64,000 nucleotides of DNA. Origin: Siphonodentalium dalli (taxonomy: Eukaryota; Mollusca; Scaphopoda; Gadilida; Siphonodentaliidae). Of the stretch, positions 22,683 through 35,480 are shown piece after piece. The notes under the pieces are model-generated. The model was not told the DNA's origin. It did not search any database and saw only the letters and a program-made list of their open reading frames with translations. The stretch lies in assembly GCA_032622095.1 (NCBI GenBank), contig CP136063.1, positions 178,351,956 through 178,415,955 of the forward strand. The letters are read 5' to 3'. Position 1 is the first letter of the stretch; the number at the start of each line of letters is the position of its first letter. A program made the translations under genes and the position numbers.

Positions 22683-24262
22683 TAAAATTAATTTGTCATA
22701 CCTCATAGGGTACTGGGACAACCATAATAGAACCTATAGTTTTCACTTGATTAAGTAACATGTTTAATAACCCAGTAGGTCACAATTTGCTACCTTTTCG
22801 GAACAGCAGAGAATAATGTTTGGGATATATATGAAAAATTAACTTGTTGGGTGCATAAGAAATGTTAGTATTCAATCTATATAACACATAATAGTCAAAT
22901 TTTGTCATCAACCACAACTTGTATGTGGTTGCATGGCACGCAGCATGGGGCAATATTTACCATTTATCACATTTTGGCCGCCAATTTTGCAGCCAGTTTG
23001 AGCCAAAGTGACAATTTTGGAACCAATGAGTTGGAATATGCATAATAAATGGATTGTTTCACTAAAATTGCACAGTTCTGCCCATTTCTTGATGAAATAT
23101 GACTAGAAATCCCAATGGTGATTTTGGGAAAATGTTATACCGCTTTCTGTAAAATCGATTTTTTGAGGGATCAGAAGGGTTTCTAACTTCACGAATGGCA
23201 TATTTCATTGCACCAATGGTCAGTTAAAATGGAATGCTTAACTAAAATTGCACAGTTCTGCCCATTGCTTGATGAAATATGACTAGAAATCCCAATGGTA
23301 AATTTTTGGTAAAATTTTATACCGCTTTCTGTAAAATCGAATTTTTGAGGGATGAGAAGGGTTTATGATCCCATGAATGGCATATTTCATTACTCCAATG
23401 ATCAGTTAACTTGAAAAATACAGCATAAAGTCACAATTCTCAACCAGTACCAAACAGTATGAACTGATCTTAAAGATATTAGAGAAAACAAATCAAATTT
23501 TCCACTTCAAGCTGTCATTTTGGCGCCATTTTTTCAGCCATTTTGAACCGAAGTGACAATTTTTGTACTAATGAGTTGGAATATGCATAAAAAATGGAAT
23601 GCTTCACTAAAATTGCACAGTTCTGCCCATTTCTTGATGAAATATGACTAGAACTCCCAATGGTAAATTTTGGTAAAATTTTATACCGCTTTCTGTAAAA
23701 TCGATTTTTTGAGGGATCAGAAGGGTTTATGATCCCATGAATGGCATATTTCATTGCTGCAATGGTCAGTTAACATGAAATATACACCATAAAGTCACAA
23801 TTCTCAACCAGTACCAAGCAGCATAAACTGATCTTAAAGACATTAGAGAAAACAAATCAAATTTTCCATTTCCGGCTGCCATTTTGGGCGCCATTTCTGC
23901 AGCCATTTTGAGCCAAAGTGACGATTTTGGTACTAATGAGTTGGAATATGCATAGGAAATGGAATGTTTCACTAAAATTTCACAGTTCTGCCTATTTCTT
24001 TATGAAATATGACTAGAAATCCCAATGGTGATTTTTGGTAAAAGTTTATACCGTTTTCTGTAAAATCGAATTTTTGAGGGATTAGAAGGGTTTCTGACAC
24101 CACGAATGGCATATTTCATTGCTCCAATGGTTAGTTAACATGAACAATCAAACATAAAGTCACAATTCTCAACCAAGTACCAAACAGCATAAACTGATCT
24201 TAAAGATATTAGAGAAAAAAAATCCAATTTTCCACTTCCAGCTGCCATTTTGGCGGCCATCT
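22683..24262 (+). repeat. Right arm of the large inverted repeat, with ~365-bp tandem units
   Basis: The inner part (22,683-22,990) pairs with the left arm. Beyond it a unit marked by CACAGTTCTGCCCATTTCTT recurs at 23,071, 23,251, about 23,615 and about 23,981. The first spacing, about 180 bases, reflects a shortened unit; the later ones are about 365. Each full unit also carries CTGTAAAATCGATTTTTTGA, GGGATCAGAAGGGTTTATGA and a GCCATTTTGGCGGCCATTTT-like block. No coding frame is conserved between units. Confidence 0.8.
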
Positions 24263-24349
24263 TGGACGGTGAGTTCCAATTTTACCCTATATTGGTGGAA
24301 TTTGATCTGATCTTCACATAAATGTATACATTTGTATACACATGACAAG

Positions 24350-24423
24350 TTAAATGTTTGAAAGTTCAGAATATCCAGAAAACGTACATCACAAGAACCC
24401 CTCGATGTATGGTATACCGCAAT
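24350..24423 (+). repeat. Dispersed repeat, copy 1 (copy 2 at 26,506-26,647)
   Basis: Shares GTTTGAAAGTTCAGAA, an AGAAAACRTRCATCAC-type block, AGAACCC/AGAACAC and the end GTATGGTATACCGCAA with 26,506-26,647 in the same orientation. The second copy holds about 70 extra bases in the middle. Confidence 0.6.
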
Positions 24424-25109
24424 TTAGACTGCACTATAATGCAAACTAGTTACGACGTCATGTATGTTTCATGACGTCATGTGTATTTGCGGGCCAGAAT
24501 CCAGACAACAATTATCATGTCGCCTATGCGCAGCCACGCTTCAATACGACAATAAATGACATTCACACAGGGTCGGCAAGATCCCTGTCCGTATGTGAAC
24601 CCTCGGTTCTTGTCATGGTTCTACTCATAGAAATGTCTCTATTGGGTGGAACTTATAGGTCTGAAGGTGGTATGCTTTATTATCGGCTTAATAGCAGCGA
24701 CATATGGTTTCGGCCTATATACCATTTCCATTCAATATTATTTATTAGTATACTTCACATTAAGACACTGTGTGAATTCCACATTCGATTGAACTATAAT
24801 CATTTCGCAATGTTTACATATCATCACTGATCTCATGATGTATAGCCGGCGAACATTTTTTGCAATGTTTACCGCTCAGACCGAGCGTCGATCCGGAGTT
24901 AGGAACCGGTGACTCACGGAAATATCCAAAGCCGACGTTTTTATTGGAGAGTAAAACGGCTTCCTTATTCTGTAGAACATTGTCGTTAACAAACGTTTTG
25001 CTGATTCGAAGGGCTTGTCTATATTCGGTATAATAAACAAAATGATGACTGTGCTTGAGGGATATTGGTTCCTCGTGGAGACAATCCGCAATGCCTCCCT
25101 CAAGCCCAG
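24424..25109. other. Non-coding stretch with paired CRE-like motifs
   Basis: GACGTCATGT occurs twice 19 bases apart (24,454 and 24,473), the second inside the palindrome ATGACGTCAT (24471-24480), which matches a CREB/ATF site. No adjacent gene start was recognised, so function is doubtful. Open frames here (24471-24830 +, 24814-25113 -) resemble nothing I know. Confidence 0.35.
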
Positions 25110-25960
25110 TCATAATTTTAGCTCAACAATGGGTTGGCGTCCGTTGTCCGCCGGGGCGTCTGTGCGTCAATCAACAATATCCGTTAGCACACCCTACATG
25201 TCGCATCTCTCATCTGATCGTCCCCAAACTTCATATGGATGTTCGGGCTAAACTCCAGATGGCAGCCATCAATTTTCCCCCAAAATTCGTAAAGAAAAAT
25301 AAAAATGGCCGCCATCTTTTCATTTCTGAATTATACCATCTTGGATTTTACTCTTTGTGTGAGTAAATCCTTTAGCACATGAACCTTACATATCACATCT
25401 CTCATCCGATCGTCACCAAAATTCATATCGATCTTCGGGGTGAGCTCTAGATGGAAGCGCCCCTTTTTTTTTCTTCCTGAAATACGTTTTAAAATGCATG
25501 GCCGCCAGCAGCCATCTTGGATTTAAAATATGAACCCACCAGCACACCCTGCAGCCCACGGTTATTGGAGAATTGTTTTTAAACTTTACTACAGGATTGT
25601 TTTTGGATCACCTCTGTATATAGGAGCTTTAAATTCTTTGGCACACCCTACAGACCACACTCGTGATCCGATCGTCAACCAAACTTCATATGGATCTTTT
25701 GGGCGACAACTAGATGGGAGCTATCAAATTTGTCATATTTGATTGAAAAACATGGCCGCTAACGACCACCTTGGATTTTACTCTTTGTATTATTAAATCC
25801 TTCTGCGCATCCAAGAGGACAACTCCCTCATCCGATCAATTATCACCAAACTTCATATGGATCTTCGGGGTGACCCGTAGATGGGAGCCATCTCAGATTT
25901 TACTCTTTCTAGTAGTATCACTGCATCCCTTGGCACCCCCTACAGCCAAACTTTTGTATC
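25110..25960 (+). repeat. Diverged tandem repeat, units ~170-270 bp
   Basis: The blocks CATCCGATCGTCACCAAA, CTTCATATGGATCTTCGGGG, TAGATGGGAGCCATC and CATCTTGGATTTTACTCTTT recur in the same order about four times (for example the CTTCATATGGAT-type block at about 25,229, 25,422, 25,686 and 25,852). Units differ by many substitutions and gaps. The left end contains a CGTCCGTTGTCCGCCGGGG block. Confidence 0.7.
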
Positions 25961-26505
25961 CGATACATCCCAAACTGTTTATGCATCCCAGGGTATCTCC
26001 TCTAGTTGCATAAGCATATAAACTGTTCGAGTTCTCTATCGCTCTATATGGACTAATATATGCATGATCCAATATCCAGGTTGACATACAGTGTCATTGG
26101 CACTTTCATTACATCAGCATACGATATGACTTTATTATCAAATGTCGATGTCTAAACCATGCATATAGACATATCGAGGTCTACTCGCATCCAAAACGAC
26201 ATACAAGAATAATTTAACATTCACTTCCTCACCACACGTTAGGCCTAAATATTCTGCCATAAATATGAGACAGGTATAACATATAGGAAAAACAATGTGG
26301 ATGGGAGCATAAGTAATCTCAACTTATAAAATGCTCCTGTCTCCTACATATACGTGATGAACAAATTTATATCCTCCATCAACCTTCATTTTCAGATATA
26401 AATTTATGAAGATATGGATGAACAAAGGAACAATTTTTAAAAAGAACACTCAGGATCATCAAAAGAACTTTTTCAAGAGCTTTTCGTAATAAGTTTTCAG
26501 AAAGC

Positions 26506-26647
26506 GGTTTGAAAGTTCAGAAATTTAGTCAAACGCTTATCTTTTCCCCCAATCCACACTCAACATCGACGCGCATAGTAACTATCCCATTGACCGGGTG
26601 GTAGAAAACATGCATCACGAGAACACATGGGTGTATGGTATACCGCA
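26506..26647 (+). repeat. Dispersed repeat, copy 2 (copy 1 at 24,350-24,423)
   Basis: See the copy at 24,350. The two copies bracket a 2.1-kb interval in direct orientation. Confidence 0.55.
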
Positions 26648-26779
26648 AACAAAATAATCTATATATTCTTTGTATTGTATAATTATTAGCGCATCCACAT
26701 TGAACACATTTGAGCGCGCAGATTCCTTCTGGTCTAATTCATTAACCAAGACCGAGGTATCTGATTTTGTTTGTGGAGA

Positions 26780-26890
26780 GATTTTTATTCTTTACACTGA
26801 AGCGTTTTGCCGCCTGTCGCTATTGTTTTCCGCGGTGGGTTACTGACGGAATCTGCGGAGGCTTTCACTGGAGGTCGTGGTTTGTCGAAG
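26780..26890 (+). other. Possible 5' non-coding exon with splice donor
   Basis: A GC-richer island in AT-rich surroundings ends ...GTTTGTCGAAG at a strong donor, GTGAGTAC (26891). There is no ATG-led protein frame of note. It could be the first exon of a gene lying to the right, but no downstream exon was recognised in the repeats that follow. Confidence 0.18.
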
Positions 26891-26930
26891 GTGAGTACTA
26901 AGATTTATAGCGTTTAACCATTCCTTTACT

Positions 26931-27130
26931 AAATTGATTCTCCCATTGAGTTATACAAGCATACACTGGAATGGTCTAATATATTCATTATGAGGGATGT
27001 TCAGGCAATTTAAACAGCGACAGCCAGCCGAAAATATAATACAAGTGCAGAAGGTTTTATTTGTGTGACAATTTCAGATAATACGTCCATATGGTCGTTT
27101 GTTGAACTTATGATTTGAATATATCCTAAG
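26931..27130 (+). repeat. Dispersed repeat, copy 2 (copy 1 at 4713-4930)
   Basis: Same orientation and block order as the copy at 4713-4930, but without the internal hairpin. Confidence 0.6.
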
Positions 27131-28292
27131 GGAACTACTAGTCAATGAGTATTCATTAAGGATCAGGGGACTTCACTTAACACGACCAGAACCACGTGTT
27201 TACCATGAGATAAATTATTTGCTGCAAAATATGTATTTTTTTTTAGAAGCAATAATATTTTTTTTGGATTCACTTACCATATCATTACTTTTATTTGTTG
27301 AATGGGTAATAATATTAGTGGAAAAATAGCAAATTCGATAATTATTTGAACATTTAGTCTGAGCTTATGTTTACAGTGAATCAGGAAACAAGAAATTTTG
27401 CAGTGAAATTTTCAAGGTAAATCTCTTGTTTTTGACCATTAAAGAATGTATTAGGGATGTAAAATAATAATTTTGAGTCAGAGAGACTATTGAACCGGTT
27501 TTATCACTGGGACATATTATGTTCCAATCTCTACCAGAACGCACCAGTCATAATTCATTTCTTACTCTGTCGCCGGCTGGGTACTATAGTCTGTGGTTTC
27601 TATATTTAGCGTGGGGTTTTCCAGCCAAAATGGCGAAAACCGATCGCCCCAAAGTCAAATCTCCTATGTGGGTTGAGAACAATTCCCGCACTAGAAACAT
27701 ATTGACATAATGTAGAATCAAAGCGGTAGTTTTGTTGACGATTTTCGCAAGCTACTCGTCAAAATTGCAGCAAATTAGAAATCTTGTGTTTGACTTGTCA
27801 TGCGTGTTGTCGTGACAATGTCGTCCATGTGCGTTTAGACATTTGCGATGATAAAAATAATCGGAGAACCAAATCACACCCTTTCGCAATATGGTTCTAG
27901 TGGGACTTTCCAAACTTAACGTACTAAATTACACACATTTTGTCCGATATTTTTTTTGCTTAATTAAGGGAAGAATGTTGCTATGTTCGCTTTGTATATA
28001 TCTTAATATCGCGCCAGTCCTCCAAATGTGGGTAAAATGTCGCCGGTAGCAGCGGTCTTATCGATTCATCAAGGGAGGCAAACCCTGCACGGAGTTTGAT
28101 TTTGTCCTCCATCACTTTTCTATAAGCTGAGACAGAGTGTGGCCATTGTTAGAATATTATCACAATTTTGATTGGAAATCTATCTTTTAAAACACTTCTG
28201 AGTAATAATGAGTCGGAATATAATTGGAAATAATATTCAGGATATACAAGATTTGCCAACAACTTGCTGATGCCCAATGTGCTCTACAAAAG
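27131..28292. other. Non-coding stretch, nothing recognised
   Basis: AT-rich single-copy-looking DNA. An open frame at 27519-27710 carries no recognisable domain. Confidence 0.45.
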
Positions 28293-31130
28293 CCTCAGTC
28301 CAGTGGATTTATGGTTTCACCTCAAATTAATTGCAACACAAAGTTCCTCAGTGGGAATAAGTACATTAGCCCATCACAAACAACATACTAAACATCAAAA
28401 AGAATCAAGAGAGGAGAAATTGATGAATTTTGTGAAATAAATTTGTCAAAATTTGGTAAAATACTCAATTTATGGCTTTTCAAGCATGTTTATAAAAAAC
28501 TTTCTTTCACAAGGCCTTCCATTTATATATCCATTTTGTAGAGTACACAATCGTGATTACAGAACAGAAAACCTTTCCCAGATATGTTGAGAGTATTTTT
28601 CGAGTTATGTGCCTCCAAAATTTGGAGTTTATCTAATTTCAGAGCTTCAATTTCTCAAAATAAGTTAAAATCCATTTTGTATCATCTTGTATTTTAAAAA
28701 CTAAAGAAAAATGAAGGGATTTCTTGTTGTTTTAGTAATTTCCTCTCTAGATCGTGCACCAAAAAAAAAAGATTTCTTTATGCATCAATGATTGAGAGGA
28801 AAAAAATATTCTTAAACAAAATGTGTGTTCCATTTTATGGACTAAATTGCCTGTGATCCAGAACCGGCGTGATGAAATAGCATAATAGTATTCCAGCTCA
28901 AACAACTCCATAAATATATATCCATATTCCCTGTATTTCTCACAATCACTTAAGTATACAATGTATACTATACATGGTTAAACACACTATGAAGAAATTT
29001 CCAAAATCACGGTGTAGCAGATAAACTTATGGTTCTGTGAATCCATAGTATTGACTCTTTTCTAAAAAATGCCATTTTGGGGAGTTTTTGTCCAATTTTA
29101 AAGGTTTTTGTGTATAAATAGTAAAAACAATGTACGTTCAATTTGTAAAATCATTTGATCTCCCCCATAAACACTTTATTGTTGAAATAATAGCCTTACA
29201 TTGGATATGTCAATGTTACTCACTGAATTTCGCTCATTTTTCTAGAAACTGACTCCAAATTTGAATATCTGAAAAAATGGGGTAGGGGAAACCATGTTAA
29301 CAAAATCTCAGAAAACATGGATCTTGATGCATAAAACTTTACAATCACCAGCTCCTACAAACCTTATTCTTTCACACAGATGTTACTGTTTCCTGTTTTG
29401 ATGTTAATATTTAGAGCTACTGTCCTTTTTGTTGCAACTCGATGGCGAAATGGCGAATCATTATTTTGGGGTTGTTCTATTATAACATGCCCATAAAGTT
29501 ATAAATAAACATCCACTAAAGTATTAAACTCTTTATAGAATAATCTACATAAACTGGAATAAAACAACCCTTTGTCTCCAATGACTAGAATATGGTGACA
29601 AGATCATAGCCTTTTGTGATTTCACCTACCCCATTATCAACGTTCAAATATGGTGTCAGTTTCTTGAAAAATATGTGAAATCCAGTGACTATTGATTGGC
29701 ATAAGCAATGTGATCCTATTTTCCCCAACACTAAGTGTTTTAGGAGGATCGTTCAAATGATTTTACACATTAAACACTAAATAGCATTCATTGTTGTTTA
29801 CAATTTGTGCCAAAATATTAATTTAAAAATGGACAGAAAACACACCAAAACAGTCCAAAATGGCATTTTTCCGAAATAAGTAAATACTAAGGACTCATAA
29901 GTTGATTTTGGCACATATGTGTTTAGCAATTCCAGAACAGGGTATTTAACATAGTATACTTAAGAGGTTGTGAGAAATACAGGGCATATTGATATCAATT
30001 TATGGCGCGTCCACATGTCGCTGCAAGAAAATATCTGCAAGAAAATATCAGGTACAATTGTATCCTGATATTTTCTTGCTGCAAAGATTACGACCGTGAG
30101 AACGCGGCGGTTTGGACGGTGATTGAGCTCAATATGAACAGTATTAGTCGTGCTGGTTCAAGTGAATTGCGTCCGCTAAACAACCTATAGTCCATATTGA
30201 CAATTCATATCATTATGAAATTTCCCACTCTTGACATGTATTACCCAAGTGGGATGAGGCATCCACCGACCTGTAGCCACGTTGCTGCTCTCATGCTTAC
30301 ATATCTATACAACGAGAAAGTGGTTAGTGGTCACGTTATTTTGATATTTTGGATATTGTATAGGTACACGCCTACGTTACAATTCCATAGTACATGTATA
30401 TGTGGGGTGACGAAAGTTATTATGGTGTTGTGGCAAATCGGATGACCCTCACCCCCATTGAGACGCGATATGAAGTTTTCTAGAGTTGTGGATTTGGCTT
30501 GATTCATGGGCTGTGGTGTATATTACGTTACCAAACATACATGGGTGCATGTATTGAGTTGTATGACCTCAAATATGGTATGTCATCACACCAGTTCTGT
30601 TTCACATGGCAAAATTGGCTTAGTCCATACAATGGAACACACATATTGTTTAAGAATATTTTTGTCTTCTCGATCATAGATGCTTAAAGTAATCATTTTT
30701 GTGCACAATATAGTGAGGAAACTAATACAACAGCAAGATATCCCTTCATTTTTCTCTAGTTTTTAAAATACTAGACCATAAAATATGGATTTGAGCTAAT
30801 TCTTAGAAATTGAGGTTCCGAAATTAGACAAACTGCCAATTTTGGAGGCACATAACTCGAAAAATACTCAACGTATCTGGAAAATGTTTTCTGTTCTATA
30901 ATCAGAATTTTGTACCAAACAAAATGGATATATAAATGGGCTTGTGGAGTGGAGTTTTTTTTATAAACATAAGCCATAAATTGATTATTTTACCAAATTT
31001 TGACAAATTTATTTCACATAATTTATCAATTTCGCCTTTCTTGATCATTTTTTTTAGTATGTTTATACTGGGTTAATAGACTACCTGCTAAGAAACAGTG
31101 TGTTGCAATTAGTTTGAGGTTTGGCACTTT
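28293..31130. mobile_element. Foldback element, ~0.8-kb arms, with an internal insertion
   Basis: 28,293-29,085 (left arm) is matched in reverse complement by 29,865-30,005 and then 30,545-31,120 (right arm), around a loop at 29,086-29,864. Matching blocks include AATTGCAACACA, TTTGGTAAAATACTCAATTT, GTGCCTCCAAAATTTGGAGT/CCAATTTTGGAGGCAC and TTCTTAAACAA. About 540 bases (30,006-30,544) interrupt the right arm and contain their own hairpin (GCAAGAAAATATCAGG and complement, 30,033-30,078). No transposase seen. The unit recurs without its right arm at 32,917-34,395. Confidence 0.7.
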
Positions 31131-31798
31131 TTTCTCATGGATGCACTGCACCTCGTCTTTTGGCTATATATGTGTTCCAAAAAGACTTTTCGTCACATTT
31201 ACCATGTGCACGAACGTATATATTAGCATCTAACTGAGGAATAGAGGATAAACCATGCCACAGACATGTCCATGTATCAGCTACTAGTACATGGTTCTAT
31301 ACTTGACTCAATAGTTCATACAGGTTATCAGAGTTGGCATTTCGACAATTCGTAATTACATTAAATTAGTACATTTATTTGGAAACAAAATAGGAATGTA
31401 TTTTTCTACATATCTATGTCGAAATTACATTGCATAAAACGCTTCTTGATTCGAAGCGAATTTCGTTATGTTCTGTTTGCTGGATTTGTGGAAACCAGTT
31501 CTATGCATTTTGTCTAATCGCGCTATTGTTTGACATGTTCGAACATCTCAAAATAATTCCAACCTTTTCTTTGTGAACACGTCAAATCGGACACAGGTGT
31601 TAATTAATAACCATTCACCGCACCTCATGTCAAGGCATATCTGCATTTTCTGTATTTAAGTTCATTTTAATGTATGTTACCTAACGTTATGTTCCAGAAC
31701 TCCGCCGTGAAATCACGATTCAACGTATTGCATGTACATCTGGAGTTCAGATTGTTGTAATGACCGCGGCCTGGTAGATCATGCCTTGAACCCTTGAA

Positions 31799-32273
31799 CA
31801 TCTACCCCAGCTTATACGCCCATAGAGATCATATTCCACCAGTACAAAACCTGGGAACTTTTTGATGTTCTGACAGGGAACTTTATAACCTTGAACAAAC
31901 AAGGCAGTGAATATATTTCTTTGCTAATACTTGTTCCTCAATAATCTACTTCACATTTGGAGTTCGTCTCAGCTTAAATTGCATGCTTTGTTGTAACTTT
32001 TTGTGAGCCGATATCGTAATAAACATTGAATTAATTACCCGGGAGAAATTCTGTAAATGTAAACGACGCAAAGTAAAATCGCTCAGCAAGTCACTCAAAT
32101 CGTGCTATTTCAAGTTGGGACCTTCACCTACAGTGAAATACATTATTAAGGAACAGGTAATAACTAGGAAATATATTACCTGAACTGTTTTTCAATGTTA
32201 CACACAATATCAACAAGTTCCCAGGTTTTGTACTAGTTGAATATGATCTCTACGGGCGTAAGCGGGAGTATAG
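31799..32273. mobile_element. Second foldback element, ~145-bp arms
   Basis: CATAGAGATCATATTC and AGTACAAAACCTGGGAAC (31,820-31,860) are found in reverse complement at 32,212-32,260. Pairing continues inwards (CTTGTTCCTCAATAATCTAC against its complement at 32,135-32,155; GAATATATTTCTTTGCTAAT against 32,160-32,185). The centre spans about 31,956-32,130. The sequence is unrelated to the neighbouring foldback family. Confidence 0.65.
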
Positions 32274-32589
32274 AAATTCGTGATATGGCGGCCTGGTAGC
32301 TTCAGGTTCAGGCTAGCTGCCAGGACTGGTTGTGAAATTCGTTATGCTGTGGAATTGTGATACCGGACATTACTTACTTATATAGCATGTATATATATTT
32401 TGATGCTGTTCGTGTGAAATAAAAGAGTTTAATTGTACAAACTCGTCTCTTCTGGAAAGACAACAACATCCATGTATACAGCCACGAAAAATAGCATTCT
32501 CATAGGATAATGCTTAGCTTTTTTCTCGAATCTGACCGCGAACATATAGAAAACAGTAACGGTAAATTATGTGATAGCATCACTTTGCC

Positions 32590-32696
32590 CCACCAGCATC
32601 AGAGCAATCCAGCAGGATCCACCAACCTAATATCAAATCAGCAGGACCGACCAACATAATATCAAATCAGCAGGAGCCACCAGCATCATATCAAAC
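32590..32696 (+). repeat. ~30-bp tandem repeat, about 3.5 copies
   Basis: The unit approximates CACCARCATMATATCAAATC followed by AGCAGGA. A related single unit, CCACCAGCATCATATCAAAT, occurs at about 35,999 and again in the duplicated copy at about 42,380. Confidence 0.7.
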
Positions 32697-32916
32697 AAGA
32701 AAAGAAGATGCATGCATCAGATCCCCCATGAACTATTTTACAAGATTTAATCACGTATATTTGGAAACTATTATAAATTTAATATATATATATTTATAAC
32801 ACAATCGGCTTCAAGATTTAACAAGACACACGTGTTATTACCGGCACGCGCAGTGACGTAAGAGCTTAGAGCAATTATATCATTTGCAACGCCAGAACTT
32901 TAGTATTATGTTAAAA

Positions 32917-34395
32917 GTCCAGTGCATTTGTGGTTTCCCCTCAAACTATTTGCAACAAAAGTTTCTCATTGGGAATAAGTACATTAGCCCATCACAAGCA
33001 ACATGCTTAAAAATAAAAAAGAATCAAGAAAGGCGAAATTGATGAATTTGTGAATTTTGTTAAATAAATTTGTCAAAATTCGGTAAAATACTCAATTTAT
33101 GGCTTTTCAACAATGTTTATAAAAAATAATATTTCACAAGGCCTTCCATTTCTATATCCATTTTGTAAAGTGCATAGACAATCCTGAATACAGAACAGAA
33201 AACTTTTCCCAGATACGTTCAGTATTTTTCGAGTTATTTGCCTCCAAAATTGGGAGTTTATCTAATTTCAGAGCCGCAATTTCTCAAAATTAGCTAAAAT
33301 CCATTTTTCATGGTCTTGTATTTTGAAAACTAAAGAAAAATGAAGGGATCTCTAGTTGTTTTATTAATGTATTCTCTGGATTGTGCACAAACAAAAATGA
33401 TTTCCTTATGCATCTATGATTGAGAAGACAAAAATAAAAAAATTCTTAAACAAATTGTGTCTTCCATTACATGGACAGCCAAATTTGCCTGTGATCGAGA
33501 ACCGGCGTGATGAAATAGGATATTTGAGGTCATACATCTCAATAAATATAAATCCATATTCCCTGCATTTCTCATAATGACTTAAGTATACATGGTTGAA
33601 CACACTGCGAAGGAATTTCCAAAAACATTGTGTAGAAAAAAATCAACTTATGGCCCAATGAATCCTCAGTAGTAACTTTTTTTATAAAAATGCGATTTCG
33701 GGGTGTTTTTGTCCATTGTTAAAGGTTTTTGTGTATAAATAGTAAAAGTAATGTTCGTTTACCCTAAAACTCTTAGTGTTGAGATAATAGCGCTACATTG
33801 GATATGTCAATGAATGTCACTGGATTTCACTCATGTTTCTGGAAACTGACTCCAAATTTGAATATCGGAAAAATGGGATAGGGGAAACCATATTGACAAA
33901 ATCTCAGAAAACATGGATCTTGATACATAAAACATTACTACAAACATTCTTCCATATAGAAATTACTGCTTCCTGATCTGATGTTCATATTCAGAGCTAC
34001 AATCCTTTGTGTTGCCACTCGACGGCGAATTATTATTTCGGGATTGTTCTATATGACATGGCCATTAAGTTATAAATATACCTCCACTAAAGTACTAATG
34101 AAACAATATACACAAACTGGAATAAAACAACTTTTGTCTGCAATGACTAGAATATGGGGTGACAAGATTATAGCCTTTTGTGATTACACCTACCCCATTA
34201 TCAACGTTCAAATTTGGAGTCAGTGTCTTGAAAAATAATGTGAAATCCAGTAACTGTCGATTGGCTTAATCAATGTAATCCTATTTTTCCCCAATGTAAG
34301 TGTTTTAGGAGGAATGTTCAAATGATTATACACATTAAACACTAATTGTGTTCATCGTTGTTTACTATTTGTGCACAAAAATATCTTTTAAAATG
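32917..34395 (+). mobile_element. Second copy of the 28.3-kb foldback family, left arm and loop only
   Basis: Aligns in direct orientation with 28,293-29,865 along its whole length, with blocks such as GGGAATAAGTACATTAGCCC, CACAAGGCCTTCCATTT, GAACCGGCGTGATGAAATAG and AAGGTTTTTGTGTATAAATA. It stops where the right arm of the other copy would begin. The divergence suggests separate, old insertions. Confidence 0.75.
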
Positions 34396-34410
34396 CCAAA
34401 CTCTCTGTCG

Positions 34411-34516
34411 CCGCGTCCCTACACGTGATAAGTCTTGAGAACATGCATGCACATATAGTGTTCACCGCGTCCCAACATGTAACCAGTCGTGAAAACATGC
34501 ACGTTACGTGTTCAAA
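34411..34516 (+). repeat. Two tandem ~54-bp units
   Basis: CCGCGTCCC[TA]ACA[CT]GT starts at 34411 and 34465; each unit continues to a GAACATGCATG/GAAAACATGCACG block and GTGTTCA. Confidence 0.65.
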
Positions 34517-34714
34517 CAGACACGACAATGTCCCCGTGTACTAAAAGTACGCACACCCAACCCTTTCTTCAATGTTTTATTGCCCATAAATCACATATAT
34601 ATACAAGTATAATGCGACAATAGAGCCATATATATATATATATGAAAAACATAACACATTCAATGTCATGCCCCTACAAGGCTGAGTGTACATTACAATT
34701 AACTTGCGCACAAG

Positions 34715-35480
34715 GAATGGCGTGCATGGGTTTTCATGAGACAAAGCACTAAGCTGCATGGCCACTAAAATCATTATAATTAGACGTCACGCGGGCGGTT
34801 CGGGTTGTTCGCTTCATTGGCCGCGAACATATAATCGGCGATGATGACATATCGAGGGGTAATTGCCAGGATATGTTGGGCAATATTCCTTATTACTTCG
34901 CGAATCTATAGTCGACGTTAGTTCCGCTATACCGACATACATGTATATGTGGAGTTCTTCGTGGTACGATTGTGACAATATTGGAAGTGTGGAAAGTTGG
35001 GGGTTAATACTTACGCGCGGCCGCAGCCCCCATCCGTGCGTGGGTGGGTTTTCATGTGAACCCATCCCAATGTTTTGGCCACTAAAATCACCACAGACGG
35101 CCCATGTGCGGTCCTGGCTTGTTTGCTTCATCGCGACAAGCATTGTGATGTCGCCATTTTGAGAGCTAATTGCCTGCCATGGCTTTGGTGGGCGATTCCC
35201 ACTTGTTTCTATGCGAATATAGTCGATGGTAGTTACATAGTGACTCGCTACATCCGCTACATATATGTGTGGAGTTATTAGTGGTACGATGGCGACATGG
35301 GGGTCTGGACAGTCTGCCATGTAATGTCAATTTTCTATGCAGATACCATATTGAAATTCTGGAAAGTAGGGGGTTAATATCGCCACACTTCTGCGTGGCC
35401 GCGGCCCCAAACAGTGCGTATAGGGGTTTCATGAAATCCCGCACTGTTCTGGTCTCTAAAATCCCGCCTAAAAACCATGC
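34715..35480 (+). repeat. Diverged tandem array, units ~320-380 bp, GC-richer
   Basis: Landmarks recur in order: GGTTTTCATG (34,729 and 35,047; GGGTTTCATG at about 35,424), GGCCACTAAAATCA, GAGTTCTTCGTGGTACGAT / GAGTTATTAGTGGTACGAT, and GAAAGTTGGGGGTTAATA / GAAAGTAGGGGGTTAATA. About two and a half units. Open frames on both strands here (for example 34814-35320 -) are repeat-derived and resemble no known family. Confidence 0.7.

Noticed and set aside
24814-25113. Minus-strand frame with an HCKKC motif as a secreted cysteine-rich protein
   Set aside because: Too few cysteines, no signal peptide, and the right part overlaps a known tandem-repeat region.
34814-35320. 168-residue minus-strand open frame as a gene
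   Set aside because: It lies within a tandem repeat of ~320-380 bp, has an overlapping frame on the other strand, and matches no family I know.
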